A model generated the notes under the pieces. That model was not told the origin of the DNA, made no database searches, and saw only the letters and a program-made list of their open reading frames with translations. Made by a program: the position numbers and the translations under genes. Positions 1 through 10,951 of a stretch of 64,000 nt of DNA are shown here, piece after piece. This stretch comes from Candidatus Pantoea deserta (lineage in GTDB: Bacteria > Pseudomonadota > Gammaproteobacteria > Enterobacterales > Enterobacteriaceae), in the NCBI RefSeq assembly GCF_003813865.1, contig NZ_RMVG01000011.1, positions 62,001-126,000 on the forward strand. Direction: 5' to 3'. The stretch's first letter is position 1. Each line of letters starts with the position of its first letter.

Positions 1-2830
1 TATTGAACGTCATATCGGCCCTTCACCGGAACAACAGGCGCTGATGCTGGAGGCGATTGGCGCCAGCTCGCTGGAGGCCCTGATTAGCGCCATCGTGCCT
101 GCCGACATCCAGCTGCCCGGCCCGCCCGCCGTCGGCGATGCCGCCACCGAGCAGCAGGCGCTGGCCGAGCTGAAAGCGATTGCGGGTCAGAACCAGCGCT
201 ACAAATCCTGGATTGGCATGGGCTACAGCGCGGTGGTGACGCCGCCGGTGATCCTGCGCAATATGCTGGAGAATCCCGGCTGGTACACCGCCTATACGCC
301 TTATCAGCCGGAAGTCTCCCAGGGGCGTCTCGAAGCGCTGCTCAACTTCCAGCAGGTCACGCTCGATCTTACCGGACTGGACGTCGCCTCCGCCTCGCTG
401 CTGGATGAAGCCACGGCGGCGGCGGAAGCGATGGCCATGGCGAAGCGCGTCAGCAAGCTGAAAGCCGACAAGTTTTTTATTGCCGATGATATTCATCCCC
501 AGACGCTCGACGTGGTGCGCACCAGGGCAGAAACCTTTGGCTTCGAACTGATTATCGACCGCGCCGACAAGGTGCTGGAGCACGATGCGGTGTTCGGCGT
601 GCTGCTGCAACAGGTGGGCACCACGGGTGAAGCGCACGACTACAGCGCCCTGATCGCCGAACTCAAGCGCCGTAAAATCGTGGTCAGCGTCGCGGCCGAT
701 TTTATGGCGCTGGTGCTGTTAGAAGCGCCGGGCAAGCAGGGGGCGGACATTGTTTTCGGCTCAGCGCAGCGCTTTGGCGTGCCGATGGGCTATGGCGGTC
801 CCCACGCCGCTTTTTTCGCCAGCCGCGATGAGCACAAACGTTCCATGCCGGGACGCATTATCGGCGTCTCGCGCGATGCGGCAGGGAATACCGCGCTGCG
901 TATGGCGATGCAAACGCGCGAACAGCATATTCGTCGCGAGAAAGCCAACTCCAATATCTGTACCTCGCAGGTGCTGCTCGCCAATATCGCCGGTCTGTAC
1001 GCGGTCTATCACGGTCCCAAAGGGCTGAAGCGCATCGCTTCCCGCATTCACCGCCTGACCACCATCCTCGCCGCCGGGCTGCAACATGGCGGGCTGAAGC
1101 TACGCCATCGCAGCTGGTTCGATACCCTGACGGTTGAGGTGGCCGACAAGGGCGCAATCCTGAACCGCGCGCTGAGCTTTGGCGTCAACCTGCGCAGCGA
1201 TATTCACAACGCTGTCGGCATTACGCTGGATGAAACCACCCGTCGCGAAGATGTTCAGACGCTGTTTGCTATCCTGCTGGGCGACCAGCACGGCCTGGAC
1301 ATCGACAAGCTGGACGCCGCTGTGGCGGCTGACAGCCAGGCGATCCCTGCGGCGCAGCAGCGTCAGGGCGACATCCTGACGCATCCGGTTTTCAACCGTC
1401 ACCACAGCGAAACCGAGATGATGCGCTACATGCACAGTCTGGAGAAAAAGGATCTGGCGCTGAATCAGGCGATGATCCCGCTTGGCTCCTGCACCATGAA
1501 GCTCAACGCGGCGGCGGAAATGATCCCCATTACCTGGCCGGAATTTGCTGAGCTGCACCCGTTCTGCCCGGCGGAACAGGCTTCCGGCTACCTGCAAATG
1601 ATTGGTCAACTGTCGCAGTGGCTGGTGCAGCTCACCGGCTACGATGCGCTCTGCATGCAGCCGAACTCCGGCGCGCAGGGAGAGTATGCCGGCCTGCTGG
1701 CCATTCGCCGCTACCATGAAAGCCGTAACGAAGGGGCGCGCAATCTCTGCCTGATCCCCAGCTCCGCGCACGGCACCAACCCGGCTTCGGCGCAGATGGC
1801 GGGCATGGACGTGGTGGTGGTCGCCTGTGACAAGCAGGGCAATATCGACCTGGGCGACCTGCGTGAGAAAGCCGCGCAGGCGGGGGAGCATCTCTCCTGC
1901 ATTATGGTGACCTATCCGTCGACCCACGGCGTGTATGAAGAGACCATCCGCGAGGTGTGCCAGATCGTGCATCAGTACGGCGGCCAGGTTTATCTCGACG
2001 GCGCCAATATGAATGCGCAGGTGGGCATCACCACGCCGGGCTATATCGGCGCGGACGTTTCGCATCTCAACCTGCATAAAACCTTCTGTATCCCGCACGG
2101 CGGCGGCGGCCCAGGCATGGGACCTATCGGCGTCAAAGCCCACCTCGCGCCTTTTGTGCCGGGGCACAGCGTGGTGCAGATCGACGGCGTACTGACGCAG
2201 CAGGGGGCGGTTTCCGCCGCGCCCTTTGGCAGCGCCTCTATTTTGCCGATCAGCTGGATGTATATCCGGATGATGGGAGCGGAGGGACTGAAGCGCGCCA
2301 GCCAGGTGGCGATTCTCAACGCCAACTATATCGCCAGCCGCCTGCAATCGGCCTATCCAATCCTCTACGCCGGTCGTGATGGCCGCGTCGCGCACGAATG
2401 TATTCTCGACATTCGTCCGCTGAAAGAGCAGACCGGCATCAGTGAGCTGGACATCGCTAAACGTCTGATTGACTACGGCTTCCATGCGCCGACCATGTCT
2501 TTCCCGGTGGCGGGCACCCTGATGGTGGAGCCGACCGAGTCGGAGAGCAAAATCGAGCTGGACCGCTTTATCGATGCGATGCTCTCTATCCGCATGGAGA
2601 TCGACCGCGTCGCCGATGGCGAATGGCCGGCAGAGGATAATCCGCTGGTTAACGCGCCGCATACGCAGATGGAAGCGGTCGGCGAGTGGCATCACCCCTA
2701 CAGCCGCGAGCTGGCGGTCTTCCCGGCAGGCAGCGACAACAAATACTGGCCGACGGTAAAACGTCTGGATGATGTGTTTGGCGACCGCAATCTGTTCTGC
2801 TCCTGTGTGCCGATGAGCGAGTATCAGTAA
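1..2830 (+). CDS. gcvP: Glycine dehydrogenase (decarboxylating), P-protein of glycine cleavage; 5' end cut by window
   Basis: This is the PLP-dependent P-protein, which decarboxylates glycine and passes the aminomethyl group to lipoyl H-protein (GcvH). The reading frame is open from base 2 (I-E-R-H-I-G-P, matching the E. coli protein near residue 15), so about 15 N-terminal residues and the true start lie outside the window. The visible part is 942 residues against about 957 for the intact family. The PLP lysine sits in [18 protein letters not shown] (bases about 2062-2120), and the tandem-duplicated aminotransferase-like halves are both present. It is presumably the last gene of gcvTHP, since a rho-independent terminator follows 28 bp after the stop. 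Identity is very secure. Confidence 0.98.
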   Translation, partial: IERHIGPSPEQQALMLEAIGASSLEALISAIVPADIQLPGPPAVGDAATEQQALAELKAIAGQNQRYKSWIGMGYSAVVTPPVILRNMLENPGWYTAYTPYQPEVSQGRLEALLNFQQVTLDLTGLDVASASLLDEATAAAEAMAMAKRVSKLKADKFFIADDIHPQTLDVVRTRAETFGFELIIDRADKVLEHDAVFGVLLQQVGTTGEAHDYSALIAELKRRKIVVSVAADFMALVLLEAPGKQGADIVFGSAQRFGVPMGYGGPHAAFFASRDEHKRSMPGRIIGVSRDAAGNTALRMAMQTREQHIRREKANSNICTSQVLLANIAGLYAVYHGPKGLKRIASRIHRLTTILAAGLQHGGLKLRHRSWFDTLTVEVADKGAILNRALSFGVNLRSDIHNAVGITLDETTRREDVQTLFAILLGDQHGLDIDKLDAAVAADSQAIPAAQQRQGDILTHPVFNRHHSETEMMRYMHSLEKKDLALNQAMIPLGSCTMKLNAAAEMIPITWPEFAELHPFCPAEQASGYLQMIGQLSQWLVQLTGYDALCMQPNSGAQGEYAGLLAIRRYHESRNEGARNLCLIPSSAHGTNPASAQMAGMDVVVVACDKQGNIDLGDLREKAAQAGEHLSCIMVTYPSTHGVYEETIREVCQIVHQYGGQVYLDGANMNAQVGITTPGYIGADVSHLNLHKTFCIPHGGGGPGMGPIGVKAHLAPFVPGHSVVQIDGVLTQQGAVSAAPFGSASILPISWMYIRMMGAEGLKRASQVAILNANYIASRLQSAYPILYAGRDGRVAHECILDIRPLKEQTGISELDIAKRLIDYGFHAPTMSFPVAGTLMVEPTESESKIELDRFIDAMLSIRMEIDRVADGEWPAEDNPLVNAPHTQMEAVGEWHHPYSRELAVFPAGSDNKYWPTVKRLDDVFGDRNLFCSCVPMSEYQ

Positions 2831-2858
2831 ACGCCGCGCAAGGGTAACAACGAATAAC

Positions 2859-2886
2859 AAGGGCCGCTTATCCGGCCCTTTATTTT
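2859..2886 (+). terminator. Rho-independent terminator after gcvP
   Basis: Stem AAGGGCCG (2859-2866) pairs perfectly with CGGCCCTT (2873-2880) around a 6-nt loop and is followed by a TATTTT tract. It ends the gcv operon and lies 16 bp before the next start codon. Confidence 0.85.
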
Positions 2887-2901
2887 ACTTCTGGAGAGCG
2901 T

Positions 2902-3654
2902 ATGACACTGGCTCTGGTAACTGGCGCAAGCCGGGGAATTGGCCGCGCGACGGCGATTAAGCTGGCGCAGCAGGGCTATCGCGTAGCGGTAAACTATCGC
3001 CAGCGCGCCGAAGAGGCGCAGCAGGTGGTGGCGCAGATCCGCGAGCAGGGCGGGGAAGCCTTTGCGGTTCAGGCGGATATTGCCGATGAGGCGCAGGTGG
3101 TGGCGCTGTTTCAGCGGCTGGATCAGGAATCGATGCCGCTCGCGGTGCTGGTTAACAATGCCGGTATTCTTTTCACCCAGTGCCGGGTTGAGGAGATCAG
3201 CGCTGAGCGGCTGCAGCGCGTCTTCGCCACCAATGTCACCGGTACCTTTCTCTGCTGCCGCGAGGCGGTCAAGCGCATGGGCAAACATCACGGCGGCGCA
3301 GGCGGCGCGATTATCAACGTCTCCTCAGCGGCTTCGCGCCTCGGCGCAGCGGGCGAATATGTCGATTATGCCGCGTCGAAAGGGGCGATGGATTCACTGA
3401 CGAAAGGATTATCGCTGGAAGTGGCGGCGCAGGGCATCCGCGTTAACAGCGTCAGGCCGGGCTTTATCTATACCGACATGCATGCGGACGGCGGCGAACC
3501 GGGACGCGTGGATCGCGTGGCGGCCACGGCGGGCGTGATCCCGATGGGACGCGGCGGAGAAGCGGAAGAAGTTGCCGAAGCCATTGTCTGGCTGGCGAGC
3601 GAGGCGGCCTCCTATATTACCGGCACCTTTATAGACGCTGCCGGAGGCCGCTAA
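2902..3654 (+). CDS. ygfF: SDR-family NAD(P)-dependent oxidoreductase (YgfF-like)
   Basis: A 250-residue classical short-chain dehydrogenase. The cofactor-binding motif TGASRGIGRAT lies at residues 7-17, NNAG in the middle, and the catalytic YxxxK as YAASK after a conserved serine (NVSSAASR). It matches E. coli YgfF closely along its length and holds the same position beside gcvP, which supports orthology. The substrate of YgfF is not known, so only a generic oxidoreductase role can be given. The start ATG is preceded by CTGGAGAG. It carries a few extra residues (AATAGV) before the conserved PMGRGGEAEEVA segment. Confidence 0.9.
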   Translation: MTLALVTGASRGIGRATAIKLAQQGYRVAVNYRQRAEEAQQVVAQIREQGGEAFAVQADIADEAQVVALFQRLDQESMPLAVLVNNAGILFTQCRVEEISAERLQRVFATNVTGTFLCCREAVKRMGKHHGGAGGAIINVSSAASRLGAAGEYVDYAASKGAMDSLTKGLSLEVAAQGIRVNSVRPGFIYTDMHADGGEPGRVDRVAATAGVIPMGRGGEAEEVAEAIVWLASEAASYITGTFIDAAGGR

Positions 3655-3659
3655 ACAGC

Positions 3660-3680
3660 AGGCCGCGTCCGCTGCGGCCT
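3660..3680. terminator. Hairpin between convergent ygfF and bglA
   Basis: AGGCCGC (3660-3666) and GCGGCCT (3674-3680) form a perfect 7-bp stem. No clear T tract follows on either side. Its place between two convergent stop codons suggests a shared terminator. Confidence 0.4.
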
Positions 3681-3686
3681 CACTGC

Positions 3687-5135
<1,449 letters not shown>

Positions 5136-5239
5136 TCAGCGAAGTAAATCTTGTCGCGAGTGTAGCAAAGCAAAATACGAAGTCACGCTATAACACCGGC
5201 GCGCCAGCGTAATATGTTACGGCGCAAAAACAGCCTGTT

Positions 5240-5959
5240 TTATTTAATCAGCAGACGGCCAGTGGCTTCGAGAATATACATAACCGGCACCTGAGTGGTG
5301 ATGTCGTAATTATCGTTCAGGCGCACCACCGGCACATGATACGCCAGCGTAAAATCGCTCATTTTAGCCAGCGAGCTGTTTTCCGAGTGGGTAATGGCCA
5401 GGGTTTTACAGCCGCGCAGGCTAAACTGGCTGGCGAGGCGCAATATTTCCGGCGTTTCGCCCGAAACGGAAAGCAGTATAGCCAGCGTATTTTCATCAAG
5501 TCCGCCGCTCACCGGATAATAGGGATCGTCAATATAGTGGCTGAATTTCCCGACGTTAGAGAAAAAGCGCGCGCCATATTTCGCCAGGCTGCCTGAGGTG
5601 CCTGCGCCAATAAAGAAAAGCTGTTCGGCCTGATTAATCATGCTGGCGGCGCGAGAGATCAGAGCGCTAAATTCGTCATTATTAATGCTTTTGAAAAAAC
5701 TCAGCATCTCGCTGACGCCGACGTTGCTCTGCATCGGCTGCGTCTGCTGCTGCGCCAGCCGAAAACGAATACGAAACTCTGACCAGCCGTCGCACTGCAT
5801 TTTTCGACAGAAGCGCAACACGGTGGTGGTGGAAACGCCGGCGCGCTCCGCCAGTTCGCGGATGGTCATATAGCTGACGCTTTCCGGGTGTCTGATGATG
5901 TCGTGATAAACCTGCATTTCCAGATCGTTCAGGCTGGCAAGATCGTGATGAGAGAACAT
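5240..5959 (-). CDS. RpiR/MurR-family transcriptional regulator (HTH + SIS domain)
   Basis: A 239-residue protein with an N-terminal HTH_6 domain (residues about 1-75; TIRELAERAGVSTTTVLRFCRKM is the recognition region) and a C-terminal SIS sugar-phosphate isomerase-fold domain (residues about 95-230; FFIGAGTSGSLAKYGARFF and LLSVSGETPEI). Such proteins sense phosphosugars and repress or activate sugar genes. It is upstream of and co-directional with bglA, so a 6-phospho-beta-glucoside or its breakdown product is a plausible ligand; that is inference from position only. The promoter region is shared with the divergent yqfA. Confidence 0.88.
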   Translation of the reverse strand: MFSHHDLASLNDLEMQVYHDIIRHPESVSYMTIRELAERAGVSTTTVLRFCRKMQCDGWSEFRIRFRLAQQQTQPMQSNVGVSEMLSFFKSINNDEFSALISRAASMINQAEQLFFIGAGTSGSLAKYGARFFSNVGKFSHYIDDPYYPVSGGLDENTLAILLSVSGETPEILRLASQFSLRGCKTLAITHSENSSLAKMSDFTLAYHVPVVRLNDNYDITTQVPVMYILEATGRLLIK

Positions 5960-6044
5960 CTGTACGCGCGCTCATTAAGATAAGATCAGCGGGCAGTGTA
6001 CCAGATTTGCGCGCAGCCCTGGCTGTAACACGCATTCACACAAT

Positions 6045-6074
6045 AATTTGAGCGTACAAGTGTACTCTCAAATT
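6045..6074. promoter_or_regulatory. 30-bp palindrome upstream of yqfA, probable FabR operator
   Basis: Outer arms AATTTGAG (6045-6052) and CTCAAATT (6067-6074) are perfect inverted repeats, as are the inner arms GTACA (6054-6058) and TGTAC (6061-6065) around AG. The core AGCGTACAAGTGTAC resembles the FabR (YijC) site known from E. coli fabA/fabB (AGCGTACANNTGT-type). From memory, yqfA was reported as a FabR-site gene in phylogenetic footprinting. The palindrome overlaps the -35 position of the putative yqfA promoter (-10 TATGCT at 6084-6089), which fits repression. Confidence 0.7.
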
Positions 6075-6136
6075 TTTCCTGGCTATGCTGGTGGTCAGAA
6101 AAAGTGCACTCAGTTTGATGTTCAGGATGTGACGTT

Positions 6137-6787
6137 ATGAAAAATCGCGTAGTTGCTCCGGGTTACTCGCTTGCTGAAGATATCGCCAACAGCATTAGTC
6201 ATGGGGTCGGCTGTCTGTTCGGCATTGTGGGGCTGGTGCTGCTGCTGGTGCAGGCGGTAGAGATGCGCGCCACCGCCACGGCCATTACCAGCTATAGCCT
6301 GTACGGCGGCAGCATGATCCTGCTGTTTCTCGCCTCGACCCTGTATCACGCTATTCCCCACTACGGCGCCAGGCGCTGGCTGAAAAAGCTTGACCACTGC
6401 GCCATCTATCTGCTGATTGCCGGAACCTACACGCCTTTTTTACTGGTGGGGCTGAAGTCGCCGCTGGCGCATGGGCTGATGGTGGTGATCTGGGGGCTGG
6501 CGCTGGCGGGCATAATTTTTAAGCTGACGATCGCGCACCGCTTTAAGGCGCTGTCGCTGGTGACCTATCTCTGTATGGGATGGCTGTCGCTTATCGTTAT
6601 TTATCAGCTGGCGCTGACGCTTTCGGCAGGCGGTCTCTGGCTGCTGGTGGCGGGCGGCGTTATCTATTCGCTTGGCGTGATTTTCTATGTGGCGCGACGC
6701 ATTCCCTACAATCACGCCATCTGGCACGGCTTTGTGCTGGGCGGCAGCGCCTGTCATTTCTGCGCAATCTATTTCTATGTGATGTAG
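6137..6787 (+). CDS. yqfA: Hemolysin III / PAQR-family inner membrane protein YqfA
   Basis: A 216-residue protein with seven predicted membrane segments and the conserved metal-binding pattern of the HlyIII/PAQR family: SISHGVGC near the N-terminus, [26 protein letters not shown] and [19 protein letters not shown] at the C-terminus. Its biochemical role in E. coli is unclear; distant relatives are progestin/adiponectin receptors and ceramidases. A FabR-like operator upstream links it to unsaturated fatty acid supply, which would fit a membrane-lipid-related job. It is monocistronic and convergent with ygfZ. Confidence 0.92.
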   Translation: MKNRVVAPGYSLAEDIANSISHGVGCLFGIVGLVLLLVQAVEMRATATAITSYSLYGGSMILLFLASTLYHAIPHYGARRWLKKLDHCAIYLLIAGTYTPFLLVGLKSPLAHGLMVVIWGLALAGIIFKLTIAHRFKALSLVTYLCMGWLSLIVIYQLALTLSAGGLWLLVAGGVIYSLGVIFYVARRIPYNHAIWHGFVLGGSACHFCAIYFYVM

Positions 6788-6790
6788 CCT

Positions 6791-6828
6791 GCGGCAACCT
6801 TTCCCGGCGAAACGGGAAAAGTTGCCGC
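6791..6828. terminator. Long hairpin between convergent yqfA and ygfZ
   Basis: GCGGCAAC (6791-6798) pairs with GTTGCCGC (6821-6828), and the inner bases CTTTCCCG/CGGGAAAAG extend the stem. There is no good T tract on either side. It probably acts as a bidirectional terminator. Confidence 0.5.
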
Positions 6829-6834
6829 GCGGCC

Positions 6835-7818
6835 TTACTCTTCCAGCGTGTAGGGCAGCGGCTTAATCAGCAGACGACCGCCTTCATCGCCTTCGACCCG
6901 CAGGACGCTTTCCGGTTCCAGATCGTTGTTCATCACCACCTGAACCCACACCTCGCCATCTTCAAGCTGGACGGCGGTCAACACCGTGCCGGTGCGACGC
7001 CAGCGCTCGCCCATTTGCAGCTCCAGCGAATCATTCGCGGCGGGAACCCGGCTTGCCTGACCGGCCAGCCAGTAGAGCGCGCGCTTGTTGGCGCCGCGGA
7101 ATTTGGCGCGCGCCACCATTTCCTGGCCGGTGTAGCAGCCTTTCTTAAAGCTGATGGCGTCCAGCGCCTGAAGGTTGGTGGCCTGCGGGATCAGCTGCGC
7201 TGTGGTCGCCGGTTCAATCACCGGAATGCCCGCCTCAATATCCAGCGTCAGCCACTGTGCGCTGTCGTTCAGCTGCGCGTCGTCGGCCAGCTTCTGCTGA
7301 AGCGCCTGCGCCTGTTCGCGCGTGGTGACAATCAGAAAACGCTCTGCGGGCGTGGCGAACCACAGCAGCGAGGTGTCCGCCTGCTGCACCACCGGATGCT
7401 CGCTGTCCGGCAATACCGCAAACAGGCTGGTCAGCGCCGCGCGCGCCTGAAAACCAGCTACGCCAAGCAACACCGCGTCATCGTCCGCCGCCAGCGTGAC
7501 TTTGGAAAATACCGCGTATTTTTTCAGTTCGGTCAGCTGCTGATCGCGCAGCTCGCGACGCACCAGATAGGCGTAACCCTCACCGCGGTGAAACAGACGC
7601 AGATTGCTCCACATTTTGCCTTTGGCGTCGCAGTGCGCCGCTGGACGATGCTGATCCGCCGACAGGGCGGCTACGTCCAGCGTGAGCTGGCCTTGCAGAT
7701 AAGAGGTGCTGTCGGGCCCCTGAACCGACACCAGCGCCCAGCCGTCCAGCGACATCAGGGTTAACGGCAGACGAGAGGCGGCCACAGGCTGGCGCGGCGG
7801 TAAGCTAAAAATAGGCAT
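6835..7818 (-). CDS. ygfZ: tRNA-modifying / Fe-S assembly folate-binding protein YgfZ
   Basis: A 327-residue COG0354/GcvT-fold protein that uses tetrahydrofolate and supports maturation of certain Fe-S enzymes such as MiaB. The signature [17 protein letters not shown] is intact, with the conserved cysteine. The start was set at ATG 7816-7818 ([11 protein letters not shown]) because it aligns with the 326-residue E. coli protein and has AGGA upstream; an in-frame extension of 21 residues to 7881 has no family support. It is divergent from sdhE, another factor for flavin/Fe-S respiratory enzymes, an arrangement conserved in enterobacteria. Confidence 0.96.
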   Translation of the reverse strand: MPIFSLPPRQPVAASRLPLTLMSLDGWALVSVQGPDSTSYLQGQLTLDVAALSADQHRPAAHCDAKGKMWSNLRLFHRGEGYAYLVRRELRDQQLTELKKYAVFSKVTLAADDDAVLLGVAGFQARAALTSLFAVLPDSEHPVVQQADTSLLWFATPAERFLIVTTREQAQALQQKLADDAQLNDSAQWLTLDIEAGIPVIEPATTAQLIPQATNLQALDAISFKKGCYTGQEMVARAKFRGANKRALYWLAGQASRVPAANDSLELQMGERWRRTGTVLTAVQLEDGEVWVQVVMNNDLEPESVLRVEGDEGGRLLIKPLPYTLEE

Positions 7819-8035
7819 TGGCTGTCCTGATTGAAAAGTGAATCCTGAGTTCAATGTTAAAAGAGCGTACTGGCTTTGCAACAGGTTTACGGGACCAGGC
7901 GCACAAATCGCGAGTCGGCTTGCCCATCAGGGGCGGCGGCGTGCGGCCTGTCGCACAGCAGCGCAACGCGCCTCGGCAGGCGCGATAAAACCAGGTTACA
8001 CTAGCCGCACTGTCTGAACTGCGGAAACAACACAT

Positions 8036-8302
8036 ATGGACATTCATGACAAATCACGCATTCACTGGGCCTGCCGTCGCGGCATGCTGGAGCTGGATGT
8101 CGCCATCATGCCTTTCTTTAAATACGAATACGATACGCTTAACGATGTTGATAAACAGGCCTTTGTCGCCCTGCTGAAGGCCGACGATCCCGATCTGTTT
8201 AACTGGATGATGGATCACGGCGAACCGGCCGATCCGGAGCTGAAGCGTATTATCCGGCTTATTCAGCAGCGCAACCGTGCACGCGGGCCCGTGGCACTGT
8301 AA
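8036..8302 (+). CDS. sdhE: FAD assembly factor SdhE (succinate dehydrogenase flavinylation)
   Basis: An 88-residue protein of the SdhE/YgfY family, which promotes covalent FAD attachment to SdhA and FrdA. The RGxxE signature appears as CRRGMLELD (residues 14-22), followed by FFKYEYDTL typical of the family. The 3' end overlaps cptA by 26 nt, so the two are translationally coupled as in E. coli, where the pair was first described as the CptBA toxin-antitoxin locus. Confidence 0.96.
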   Translation: MDIHDKSRIHWACRRGMLELDVAIMPFFKYEYDTLNDVDKQAFVALLKADDPDLFNWMMDHGEPADPELKRIIRLIQQRNRARGPVAL

Positions 8303-8678
8303 GCTGCGACCTTCGCGTCAGGCGCGTCTTCTGCACGGCGCGTTTGTCGCTGGCGCGCTGGCGATCGTGGCGGGCGCGCCGCTGCCCGCGCTCTGCTGGC
8401 TGATAAAAGCGCCGCTGTTATGGCTGATGCTCAGAGAGGGACGCCAGCAGCAGCAGCGACTGGCGCAGCGGCGGGGCCTGCTACAGTGTAAAAACGACGG
8501 CAGCTGGCGCTGGCAGGGAGTACGCTGGCGCGTGGCCGCCCCGATTCGCTGGCTGCCAGGCGCGGCGTTGCTGGTGCTGCGCAGTGAAAAGGGACGCGTG
8601 CTCCGGCTGTGGCTGTTGCGGGATATGATGCCGCCCGCCCGGTGGCGTCTGTTCCGCGCCTGCTTTCTGCATGGCTAG
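8277..8678 (+). CDS. cptA: CptA/YgfX-like inner membrane protein
   Basis: A 133-residue protein with two hydrophobic helices (residues about 20-55) followed by a basic cytoplasmic domain. It corresponds in position, size and pattern to E. coli YgfX (CptA), reported to inhibit MreB/FtsZ and to interact with SdhE. The start GTG 8277 lies inside sdhE; a start nearer GTG 8291 is not in this frame, so 8277 is the best choice. The sequence is divergent and very Arg/Gln-rich, as usual for this fast-evolving gene. Confidence 0.8.
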   Translation: MHAGPWHCKLRPSRQARLLHGAFVAGALAIVAGAPLPALCWLIKAPLLWLMLREGRQQQQRLAQRRGLLQCKNDGSWRWQGVRWRVAAPIRWLPGAALLVLRSEKGRVLRLWLLRDMMPPARWRLFRACFLHG

Positions 8679-8696
8679 AGAACGGTTAAACCTGCG

Positions 8697-9215
8697 CTAC
8701 AGCAGCGCAGCGGTTTCAGTCAGAATCTGTTCGCACCACTGTTCGATACGCTCATCGGTCACGTCAAACTGATTGACGTCATCCAGCGCCAGGCCGACAA
8801 ACTGTTTCCCGTCCGCGGTGAGCGGTTTCGGGCTGGTAAATTCATAGCCTTCCAGCGGCCAGTAGCCAATGAATCTTACGCCCATCGGCTGCAACAGCTC
8901 ATGCAGCATGCCCAGCGCGTCAAGGAACCATTCGCCATAGCCGAGCTGATCGCCCATACCGTAGAGCGCGACGATCTTGTTGCGCAGATTAAGCGTGGGC
9001 AGCTGCGGCCAGATCGCCTCCCAGTCTTCCTGCAACTCGCCGAAATCCCAGGTCGGGATGCCTAAAATCAACAAATCGTACTGCTCCATCAGCAGCGGAT
9101 CGTCATCTTTCACGTTGTGCAGCGTAACCAGCTCAGCGCCAATAAAGTCGCGAATTTTCTCGGCGGCCATTTCGGTATAGCAGGTGCTTGAGCCGTAAAA
9201 AAGACCAATTTTCAT
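8697..9215 (-). CDS. fldB: Flavodoxin 2
   Basis: A 172-residue long-chain flavodoxin (E. coli FldB 173). The FMN phosphate loop [14 protein letters not shown] follows the first strand, [13 protein letters not shown] forms the W-containing isoalloxazine loop, and [18 protein letters not shown] is the second flavin loop. It transfers electrons at low potential; FldB is SoxRS-controlled in E. coli. It is divergent from xerD across a 101-bp spacer. Confidence 0.96.
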   Translation of the reverse strand: MKIGLFYGSSTCYTEMAAEKIRDFIGAELVTLHNVKDDDPLLMEQYDLLILGIPTWDFGELQEDWEAIWPQLPTLNLRNKIVALYGMGDQLGYGEWFLDALGMLHELLQPMGVRFIGYWPLEGYEFTSPKPLTADGKQFVGLALDDVNQFDVTDERIEQWCEQILTETAALL

Positions 9216-9316
9216 GCAGATAATGCTCTGAGTAAGACTGACTTTGGCGCAATTGTATCAGAAGCAGGGCGGATTCAGGCATAATGAGCACGATTTCACC
9301 TCAAAGCGGGGATACC

Positions 9317-10210
9317 GTGCAAGACAGCGACCTGACAGAACAGTTTCTGGATGCGCTCTGGATTGAACGCAATCTGGCGCAAAATACCTTGTCCTCCTAT
9401 CGGCAGGACTTAAAGACGCTGCTCGACTGGCTGACGCATCACGGGCTGACCTTACTGACGCTACAGACGGCGGATTTACAGCAGTTTCTCGCCGAACGGC
9501 TGGAGGGCGGCTATAAGGCCAGCAGTTCGGCGCGGCTGCTGAGCGCCATGCGACGCCTGTTTCAGTACCTGTATCGTGAAAAGCTGCGTAGCGACGATCC
9601 CAGCACGCTGCTCTCGGCGCCGAAGCTGCCGCAGCGGCTGCCGAAAGATTTGACCGAGGCGCAGGTCGAGCGACTGCTCCAGGCACCGAGCGCCGATATT
9701 CCGCTGGAGCTGCGCGATAAGGCTATGCTGGAACTGCTCTACGCCACCGGACTACGCGTCTCTGAGCTGGTCGGGCTGACGCTGAGCGACATCAGCCTGC
9801 GTCAGGGAGTGGTGCGCGTTATTGGTAAAGGCAATAAAGAGCGTCTGGTACCCTTAGGCGAAGAGGCCGTTTACTGGCTGGAGCACTATCTGGAGCATGG
9901 GCGTCCCTGGCTGCTCAACGGGCAGACGCTGGACGTGATGTTTCCCAGCAGCCGGGCGCAGCAGATGACGCGTCAGACGTTCTGGCACCGCATCAAGCAC
10001 TATGCCGTACTGGCGGGAATCGACGGCGAGAAGCTGTCGCCGCATGTGCTGCGCCACGCCTTCGCCACCCATTTGTTGAACCACGGCGCCGACCTGCGTG
10101 TCGTACAGATGTTGCTGGGACACAGCGATCTCTCTACCACGCAAATTTATACGCATGTCGCGACCGAGCGGCTGCGTCAGTTGCATCAACAGCATCATCC
10201 GCGCGCCTGA
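9317..10210 (+). CDS. xerD: Site-specific tyrosine recombinase XerD
   Basis: Recombinase that, with XerC and FtsK, resolves chromosome dimers at dif. The C-terminal catalytic motifs are intact: ATGLRVSELVGL (Arg), GKGNKERLVPL (Lys), HVLRHAFATHLL (His-Arg), LGHSDLSTTQIYTHV (His and nucleophile Tyr). The GTG at 9317 gives 297 residues, matching the 298 of E. coli; an ATG at 9284 in the same frame would add 11 residues with no family counterpart. The xerD-dsbC-recJ order is the standard enterobacterial one. Confidence 0.96.
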   Translation: MQDSDLTEQFLDALWIERNLAQNTLSSYRQDLKTLLDWLTHHGLTLLTLQTADLQQFLAERLEGGYKASSSARLLSAMRRLFQYLYREKLRSDDPSTLLSAPKLPQRLPKDLTEAQVERLLQAPSADIPLELRDKAMLELLYATGLRVSELVGLTLSDISLRQGVVRVIGKGNKERLVPLGEEAVYWLEHYLEHGRPWLLNGQTLDVMFPSSRAQQMTRQTFWHRIKHYAVLAGIDGEKLSPHVLRHAFATHLLNHGADLRVVQMLLGHSDLSTTQIYTHVATERLRQLHQQHHPRA

Positions 10211-10231
10211 CGTGGATAATAAGGAAAGAAG

Positions 10232-10942
10232 ATGAAGAAATTTATTCTGCTGGCTCTGTTGACGGGCGCTTTCAGCAGTGCAGTTCAGGCCGATGACGGC
10301 GCAATCCTGCAATCCCTGAAAAAACTAGGGCTGCAACAGACGGAAATCGTGCCGTCGCCGCTGTCAGGATTCAAGACCGTGCTGACGGAAAGCGGCGTGA
10401 TTTACGTCAGCGAAGACGGCAAGCATATGATTCAGGGACCGCTTTACGACGTCAGCGGCGCGCAGCCGGTAAACGTCACTAACCAACTGCTCGACAAAAA
10501 GGTCGAGGCGCTGGCGTCGCAAATGATTGTTTATAAAGCGGCAAAAGAGCAGCACGTTATTACCGTGTTTACCGACATCACCTGCGGCTACTGCCGCAAG
10601 CTGCATGAGCAAATGGCGGACTACAACGCGCTGGGCATTACGGTGCGCTACCTTGCCTTCCCGCGCGAAGGGCTGCACGGCCAGGTGGAAAACGCCATGA
10701 AATCCATCTGGTGCGCCGCCGACCGCAATAAAGCCTTTGACGAGGCGATGAAGGGCAATGCGCCGCAGATGAGCGCGCCGGATAGCTGCAAGATCAATCT
10801 CGATCAGCACTATAAGCTGGGCATCCTCTACGGCATTCAGGGCACGCCAGCGATCCTGACCGACTCCGGCATGATGATTCCGGGTTATCAGGGACCGCAG
10901 GAGCTGAAACAGGTGTTAGATCAGCAGAAGCGCGGTGGCTAA
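10232..10942 (+). CDS. dsbC: Periplasmic thiol:disulfide isomerase DsbC
   Basis: A 236-residue protein with a Sec signal peptide (cleavage probably after SSAVQA), an N-terminal dimerisation domain and a thioredoxin-fold domain with active site CGYC and cis-proline in IQGTPAIL. A second cysteine pair (W-C-A-A-D and D-S-C-K) matches E. coli. It isomerises wrong disulfides in periplasmic proteins and is kept reduced by DsbD. It lies 21 bp after xerD and its stop nearly abuts recJ, so the three form one operon. Confidence 0.97.
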   Translation: MKKFILLALLTGAFSSAVQADDGAILQSLKKLGLQQTEIVPSPLSGFKTVLTESGVIYVSEDGKHMIQGPLYDVSGAQPVNVTNQLLDKKVEALASQMIVYKAAKEQHVITVFTDITCGYCRKLHEQMADYNALGITVRYLAFPREGLHGQVENAMKSIWCAADRNKAFDEAMKGNAPQMSAPDSCKINLDQHYKLGILYGIQGTPAILTDSGMMIPGYQGPQELKQVLDQQKRGG

Positions 10943-10951
10943 TTGGCAGTG

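Noticed and set aside
1100..2860. 586-codon open frame antisense to gcvP
   Set aside because: gcvP is unmistakable on the other strand; high GC at third positions opens antisense frames. The product is Arg/His-rich and matches nothing known.
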